A stretch of DNA of 64,000 nucleotides from the NCBI RefSeq assembly GCF_900113685.1, contig NZ_FOQG01000001.1, positions 62,001 through 126,000 on the forward strand, in the 5' to 3' direction. Numbering within the stretch: the stretch's first letter is position 1; every line of letters starts with the position of its first letter. Source of the DNA: Nocardioides psychrotolerans (GTDB lineage Bacteria > Actinomycetota > Actinomycetes > Propionibacteriales > Nocardioidaceae). The notes under the pieces are model-generated. The model was not told the origin of the DNA and searched no databases. It worked only from the letters and a program-made list of their open reading frames with translations. Shown in pieces: positions 59,711 to 64,000 of the stretch. A program made the position numbers and the translations under genes.

Positions 59711-61452
59711 GCACGACGCTGCCGATCGCCGGGCCCGGCGCCATGCGCGCCTACGTCGGCGTGCTCGTACGACGCCACCCCCGGCTCGTCTGGGGCGCCC
59801 TCGCCCTCCACGTGCTCGCCGCCCTCGCCGGGCTGGCCGCCCCGCGGCTGCTCGGCGGGCTCGTGGAGAGTGTCGAGAACGGCACGACCACCGACCACGT
59901 CGACTCGATCATCGGCCTGCTCGCGCTCTTCCTGATCCTCCAGACGGTCGTCACCCGCTACGCGCGCTACGTCAGCCAGGTGCTCGGCGAGCAGGTCCTG
60001 GCCGAGCTCCGCGAGGACTTCGTCGGCAACGCGCTGGCGCTGCCCGTGGGTGTCGTGGAGTCCGCCGGCTCCGGTGACCTGCTGACCCGCACGAGCCGCG
60101 ACGTGGAGCAGCTCGGCTGGTCGGTGCGCTGGGCCCTGCCGGAGTGGACCATCGCGGTCATCACCGCGATCCTGACCTTCGCCGCCGCCCTGAGCGTCGG
60201 CTGGTGGGTCGGGCTGCCGTGCCTGCTCGGCATCCCACCGCTGGTCGTCGGCCTGCGGTGGTACCTCGCCCGCGCCAAGGACGGCTACCTGCGCGAGAGT
60301 GCGTCGTACTCCGCCATCAACGCCTCGCTCACCGAGACCGTCGAGGGCGCCCGCTCGGTCGAGGCGCTCGGGCTGGGGCAACAGCGGATCGAGGCGATCG
60401 ACGACGACATCCGCGGGTCCTACACCGCCGAGCGCTACACGCTGTGGCTGCGCACGGTGTTCTTCCCGAGCATGGAGCTCAGCTACCTCATCCCAACGGT
60501 TGCGACGCTGCTCTTCGGCGGTTACCTCTACACCCAGGGGCAGGTGTCGCTGGGCGACGTCACGACCGCGGTGCTCTACGTCCAGATGCTCATCGACCCG
60601 GTGGACCGCATCGTGTCGATCCTCGACGAGCTGCAGATGGGTGCCGCGTCGCTGTCGCGGCTGCTCGGCGTCGCGCAGGTGCCCGACGACCGGACCGCGA
60701 CCGGCGAGGTGCCCGACGGCGAGGCGATCGACGCGCACGACGTGCGGTTCTCCTACGTCGAGGGACGCGACGTGCTGCACGGCGTCGACCTCTCGGTGGG
60801 GGTGGGCGAGCGGATCGCGATGGTCGGCCCGTCGGGCGCGGGCAAGTCGACGCTCGGCCGGCTGCTGGCCGGCATCCACCCGCCCCGCACCGGTGCCGTG
60901 ACCGTCGGCGGGGTCGGTCTCGTGGACCTGCCGCTGCAGGACCTGCGCGGCCACGTCGCGCTCGTGACCCAGGAGCACCACGTCTTCGTCGGCACCCTCC
61001 GGGAGAATCTCGCGCTCGCCGCGCCTCCCGGTGCCACCGACGACGACATCCGCGCGTCGTTGGACGCCGTCGACGCGCTCGACTGGGTCGACGGCCTGCC
61101 CGAGGGCCTCGAGACGGTCGTCGGCTCCGGGGGCCGCGCGGTCACGGCCGCCCAGGCGCAGCAGATCGCGCTGGCCCGCCTGGTCCTCGCCGACCCCCAC
61201 ACGTTGGTGCTCGACGAGGCGACGTCGCTGATCGACCCCCGCGCGGCCCGGCACCTCGAGCGCTCGCTCGCCGCCGTGCTCGAGGGCCGCACGGTGATCG
61301 CCATCGCGCACCGCCTGTTCTCGGCGCACGACGCCGACCGGGTCGCCGTCGTCGAGGACGGCGTCATCGCCGAGCTCGGCTCGCACGACGAGCTGGTCGC
61401 CGCCGGTGGGTCCTACGCCGCGCTCTGGGACAGCTGGAACGGTGGCCGCTGA
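59707..61452 (+). CDS. Heterodimeric ABC exporter subunit with intact Walker motifs and degenerate signature
   Basis: This 581-residue half-transporter has six TM helices and a C-terminal ABC domain with perfect Walker A (VGPSGAGKST, about residue 372) and Walker B with catalytic Glu (LVLDEATSLID). The signature is changed to VTAAQAQQ (about residue 478) instead of LSGGQ. Together with the preceding subunit it makes one normal and one dead ATP site, as in TM287/288- or BmrCD-type exporters. The ATG at 59707 overlaps the upstream stop (ATGA). Confidence 0.93.
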   Translation: MSTTLPIAGPGAMRAYVGVLVRRHPRLVWGALALHVLAALAGLAAPRLLGGLVESVENGTTTDHVDSIIGLLALFLILQTVVTRYARYVSQVLGEQVLAELREDFVGNALALPVGVVESAGSGDLLTRTSRDVEQLGWSVRWALPEWTIAVITAILTFAAALSVGWWVGLPCLLGIPPLVVGLRWYLARAKDGYLRESASYSAINASLTETVEGARSVEALGLGQQRIEAIDDDIRGSYTAERYTLWLRTVFFPSMELSYLIPTVATLLFGGYLYTQGQVSLGDVTTAVLYVQMLIDPVDRIVSILDELQMGAASLSRLLGVAQVPDDRTATGEVPDGEAIDAHDVRFSYVEGRDVLHGVDLSVGVGERIAMVGPSGAGKSTLGRLLAGIHPPRTGAVTVGGVGLVDLPLQDLRGHVALVTQEHHVFVGTLRENLALAAPPGATDDDIRASLDAVDALDWVDGLPEGLETVVGSGGRAVTAAQAQQIALARLVLADPHTLVLDEATSLIDPRAARHLERSLAAVLEGRTVIAIAHRLFSAHDADRVAVVEDGVIAELGSHDELVAAGGSYAALWDSWNGGR

Positions 61453-61544
61453 CCGCCGTACCCCCGCCTGAGCGTCCCCAGTTCTGAGGAAACGGCCTCG
61501 TCGTTTCGTCGTCCTGGGGTGCGCTTGTTAAATTCGTCGCGATC

Positions 61545-63656
61545 ATGGACCAGACGAGCGCGCCCCTCCAGCCGCGCAAGCCGGGGTTCCGCGAGGACGT
61601 CCAGGGCCTGCGCGCCGTCGCGGTCCTCACCGTCATCGCCGCCCACGCCGGCGTCGCGTTCTTCCCCGGCGGCTACGTCGGGGTCGACGTCTTCTTCGTG
61701 ATCTCCGGCTTCCTGATCACCCAGCTGCTGGTCACCGAGGCCTCGCGCTCGGGTCGGGTCTCGCTGAGCGGCTTCTACGCGCGCCGGGCCCGACGGATCC
61801 TGCCTGCCGCCAGCGTCGTGCTCGTCGCGACCGTCGCCGCCTCGGTGCTCTGGATGAGCGTGCTCGAGGCGATCGACCTCGCCAAGGACGCGCTCTGGTC
61901 GGCGGTCTTCGCTGCCAACGTGAGGTTCGCCCAGCAGGGCGTCGACTACTTCTCGGCCGAGGCCGCGCCATCTCCGCTCCAGCACTACTGGTCGCTGGCC
62001 GTCGAGGAGCAGTTCTACCTCGTCTGGCCCCTGCTCGTCGGTGCCGTCGTCTGGGTCGTCGCCCGCCGTCGTACGACGGAGGGCCGGTCCTCCCGCGTCC
62101 TCCGTGCCCTCGTCGTGACCATCGCCGTGATCGGATCGGCGAGCTTCGTGTGGTCGTTGGTGCGCACCGGCGCCGAGCCGCAGTCGGCCTACTTCTCCAC
62201 CTTCACCCGCGCCTGGGAGCTCGCCGTCGGCGCGGGCGTCGCGCTGGCCGTGCACGCCGGTCGCACCCTGCGCCACCGCCGCGGCGCCGAGGTCCTCGTG
62301 TGGGGTGGCCTGGCGGCGATCCTGGCGGCCTGCCTGGCCTTCGACGAGACCCTGGCGTTCCCGGGCTATGCCGCCGCGCTGCCCGTGCTCGGCACCGCCG
62401 CGGTCCTCTACGCTGGCGCTCACGCCGACGTGACCACGAGCGCCGGGCGGCTGCTGTCCGTGCGCCCGATGCGCGTCGTGGGCGACTGGTCCTACTCGCT
62501 CTACCTGTGGCACTGGCCGCTGCTGATCGTCCCGCCGACCGCCCTCGGGCGCGACCTGCGTCCCCTCGAGGTCGTGCTGCTCGTGGCGCTCGCCTTCGAG
62601 CTGGCCTACCTCACTCACCGCTTCGTCGAGCAGCCCTTCCGCACGCGCCGCATCTCCGCGCGACCGCGCCGCGCGCTGATCCTCTACCCCGTCTTCCTCG
62701 GTCTCGTGGGCTCCACGGCCGGCGCCGGCTGGGCGTGGTCCGACTACCGCGTCAGCGAGCACGGCGACACCCCGGCCATCACGACCAGCCAGTTCGGGAT
62801 CACCGACGACGGTCCCGAAGCCCTCGTGCAGGCCTCGGTCCTCGCCGCCCAGTCACGCCAGGCAACGCCCAGCGACCTGACCCCCGACCTGGTCGACCTC
62901 GAGGACGACCTCGCCGACGTCGGCGACTGTCTCTACGAGGGCGGCACCGCCTGGGAGCTGTGCCCGCAGGGTGACGACAACGGCGACAAGACCCTGGTCG
63001 TCATCGGCGACTCCCACGCGCGGGCCTGGATCCCGGCCTTCGACCAGATCGCCGCACGGTCGGGCTACCGCGCCTTCTACCTCGTCAAGGCCCAGTGCAG
63101 CGCCGCCCTCGTGGACCCCTCCGAGGCCTTCACCGGCGACCCGTGGCCCGAGTGCGAGGAGTTCCACCGCTGGAGCGAGGAGCAGATCGGTGAGCTCGAC
63201 CCCGAACTGGTCGTCATGACCTCCTCGGCACCGATCACCGGCCTCTACTCCGAGGGCCGGCGGCTGCGCAGCATGGACGACATCGCCGGCGAGCTCGGCG
63301 TCGGCCTGGCCGACATGTTCCGAGCCTATGCCCCGCTCACCGAACGCCTGGTGATGCTGGTCGACGTGCCCCGGCTCTCCCTCGAACCCGGCGTGTGCCT
63401 GTCCACCTTCGGATCCGACCTCGGTGACTGTGCCCTCCCACCCGACGCGACCGGCGCCCGCATGCGGGACCTGACGGTCGACGTCGCCACCGACGCCGGC
63501 ATCGAGGTCATCGACCCGGAGACCTGGTTCTGCGCCGATGGCCTGTGCCCCACCGTCGTGGGCTCGACGATCGCCTACCGCGACCGCGGCCACATCACCT
63601 CGACCCGGGCCGCCGAGCTGGCCGAGCCCCTCGGCACCGCGCTGGGGATCTGGTAG
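61545..63656 (+). CDS. Membrane acyltransferase (OafA/YrhL type) with C-terminal SGNH domain
   Basis: This 703-residue protein probably acylates a cell-surface glycan. The N-terminal acyltransferase-3 domain (about residues 15-375) has ten or eleven TM helices and the hallmark VIAAHAGVAFFPGGYVGVDV with the conserved His, plus the ARRARRILPA loop. The C-terminal external SGNH hydrolase-like domain (about 455-700) carries the nucleophile motif VVIGDSHARAW (near residue 485) and, near the end, DRGHITS with the Asp and His of the triad. It is a free-standing gene between the ABC exporter and the F420 reductase. Confidence 0.92.
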   Translation: MDQTSAPLQPRKPGFREDVQGLRAVAVLTVIAAHAGVAFFPGGYVGVDVFFVISGFLITQLLVTEASRSGRVSLSGFYARRARRILPAASVVLVATVAASVLWMSVLEAIDLAKDALWSAVFAANVRFAQQGVDYFSAEAAPSPLQHYWSLAVEEQFYLVWPLLVGAVVWVVARRRTTEGRSSRVLRALVVTIAVIGSASFVWSLVRTGAEPQSAYFSTFTRAWELAVGAGVALAVHAGRTLRHRRGAEVLVWGGLAAILAACLAFDETLAFPGYAAALPVLGTAAVLYAGAHADVTTSAGRLLSVRPMRVVGDWSYSLYLWHWPLLIVPPTALGRDLRPLEVVLLVALAFELAYLTHRFVEQPFRTRRISARPRRALILYPVFLGLVGSTAGAGWAWSDYRVSEHGDTPAITTSQFGITDDGPEALVQASVLAAQSRQATPSDLTPDLVDLEDDLADVGDCLYEGGTAWELCPQGDDNGDKTLVVIGDSHARAWIPAFDQIAARSGYRAFYLVKAQCSAALVDPSEAFTGDPWPECEEFHRWSEEQIGELDPELVVMTSSAPITGLYSEGRRLRSMDDIAGELGVGLADMFRAYAPLTERLVMLVDVPRLSLEPGVCLSTFGSDLGDCALPPDATGARMRDLTVDVATDAGIEVIDPETWFCADGLCPTVVGSTIAYRDRGHITSTRAAELAEPLGTALGIW

Positions 63657-63667
63657 CTCCCCAACAC

Positions 63668-63687
63668 CTGAGCCTCGGTCGGCTCAG
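63668..63687. terminator. Small hairpin at the convergent junction
   Basis: CTGAGCC and GGCTCAG form a seven-base stem with a six-base loop, overlapping the stop codon of the F420 reductase gene on the minus strand and lying 12 bases after the acyltransferase stop. It may act as a weak bidirectional terminator. Confidence 0.4.
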
Positions 63688-64000
63688 TGAGTCGACAGCC
63701 CTGAGATCCGCACGCCCGAGTGCGCCTTGTACTTCTTGTTGATCGAGATCAGGACCGCGGTCAGGGGCTCGAGCTGACGCGCGAGACGAAGCGCGCCGGC
63801 GTCGATCCCGTCACGGCTCGTCACGCTGCGGGCCAGCTCGATCGCGACCGCCTTGGCCTCGGGCGAGTCACCGCAGACGAGGACATCCTCGTCGTCGAGG
63901 TAGTCGTGGTCGCCCCACAGCGTCACCGCGGAGACGTGGTGGAAGGCACCGACGACCGACGACTCGGGTGCGATGCGCTGGGCGGACTCCGCAGCGGAGC
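63684..64000 (-). CDS. npdG: NADPH-dependent F420 reductase, C-terminal part
   Basis: Only the last roughly 105 residues are in the window; the gene continues past the right edge. The enzyme moves hydride between F420H2 and NADP, linking the deazaflavin cofactor to NADPH. The visible part contains VVGAFHHVSAV, VLVCGDSPEAKAVAIELARS, a RDGIDAGALRLARQLEPLTAVLI substrate-side helix and the typical end SGVRISGL, all matching the F420H2:NADP oxidoreductase family. It supports an F420-using actinobacterium. It is convergent with the acyltransferase gene. Confidence 0.88.
   Translation of the reverse strand, partial: SAAESAQRIAPESSVVGAFHHVSAVTLWGDHDYLDDEDVLVCGDSPEAKAVAIELARSVTSRDGIDAGALRLARQLEPLTAVLISINKKYKAHSGVRISGLSTH

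Overview
The window is very GC-rich (strong G/C third-position bias throughout) with GTG and occasional TTG starts, tight ATGA/GTGA gene overlaps, a WXG100-like gene set, an F420 reductase, a PerM/DUF6350 protein and a single-cytochrome sdhCAB operon. Together these point to a high-GC actinobacterium, most likely of the Nocardioidaceae (Nocardioides-like). This is inferred from gene content; no rRNA or tRNA gene is present to confirm it. Coding density is very high: no stretch longer than 300 bases lacks a gene. The largest gaps are about 230 bases (30784-31019, 45760-45993, 49466-49694).

Layout. 1-3338 (minus strand): nucleoside/simple-sugar ABC importer (permease cut by the window edge, double-NBD ATPase, BMP lipoprotein). 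3442-4632: M20 amidohydrolase. 4688-9690: methylmalonyl-CoA mutase operon mutA-mutB-meaB. 9751-13139: a six-TM protein with a ribbon-helix-helix tail, then an overlapping four-gene cassette of WXG100-like and lipoprotein genes. 13266-14330: GT4 glycosyltransferase. 14414-17905: sdhCAB with a strong terminator. 18075-22631: four overlapping genes (GT2, GT-C, methyltransferase, flippase-like) that look like an envelope glycan module. 22615-30783 (mostly minus): SCO4848-family protein, YihY, 2H phosphoesterase, trpS, tandem GNAT, MFS, lipoprotein and monomeric isocitrate dehydrogenase. 31020-39135: aquaporin, lipoprotein, mdh, DUF3017, folD, ZTP riboswitch plus purH, purN and perM. 39272-43113: an intact ECF-sigma/TM/sensor fusion beside a decayed split version of the same module (one nonsense codon, two frameshifts). 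43202-45759: sucD, sucC and a small diverged B12-domain protein. 45994-49465: M23 peptidase and pcrA. 49695-50734: a frameshifted AbiEi/DUF559 gene bracketed by repeats. 50813-53289: small membrane protein, universal stress protein and APC permease. 53372-57319: a LiaFSR-like envelope-stress locus with three PspC proteins. 57354-63656: YbaK deacylase, heterodimeric ABC exporter and an acyltransferase-SGNH protein. 63684-end: F420H2:NADP oxidoreductase, cut by the window edge.

How it works together. Much of the central TCA cycle is here (succinate dehydrogenase, isocitrate dehydrogenase, malate dehydrogenase, succinyl-CoA synthetase), with methylmalonyl-CoA mutase feeding propionate-derived carbon into succinyl-CoA. 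The folD-purH-purN genes join one-carbon folate metabolism to late purine synthesis, and a ZTP riboswitch with an RBS-masking hairpin appears to control purH. The rest is mostly cell-envelope biology: glycan building, envelope-stress sensing, export and acyl modification. The least-described parts are the sigma-fusion/decayed-sigma pair, the WXG-like cassette, the membrane-bound ribbon-helix-helix protein and the repeat-bracketed AbiEi/DUF559 gene.
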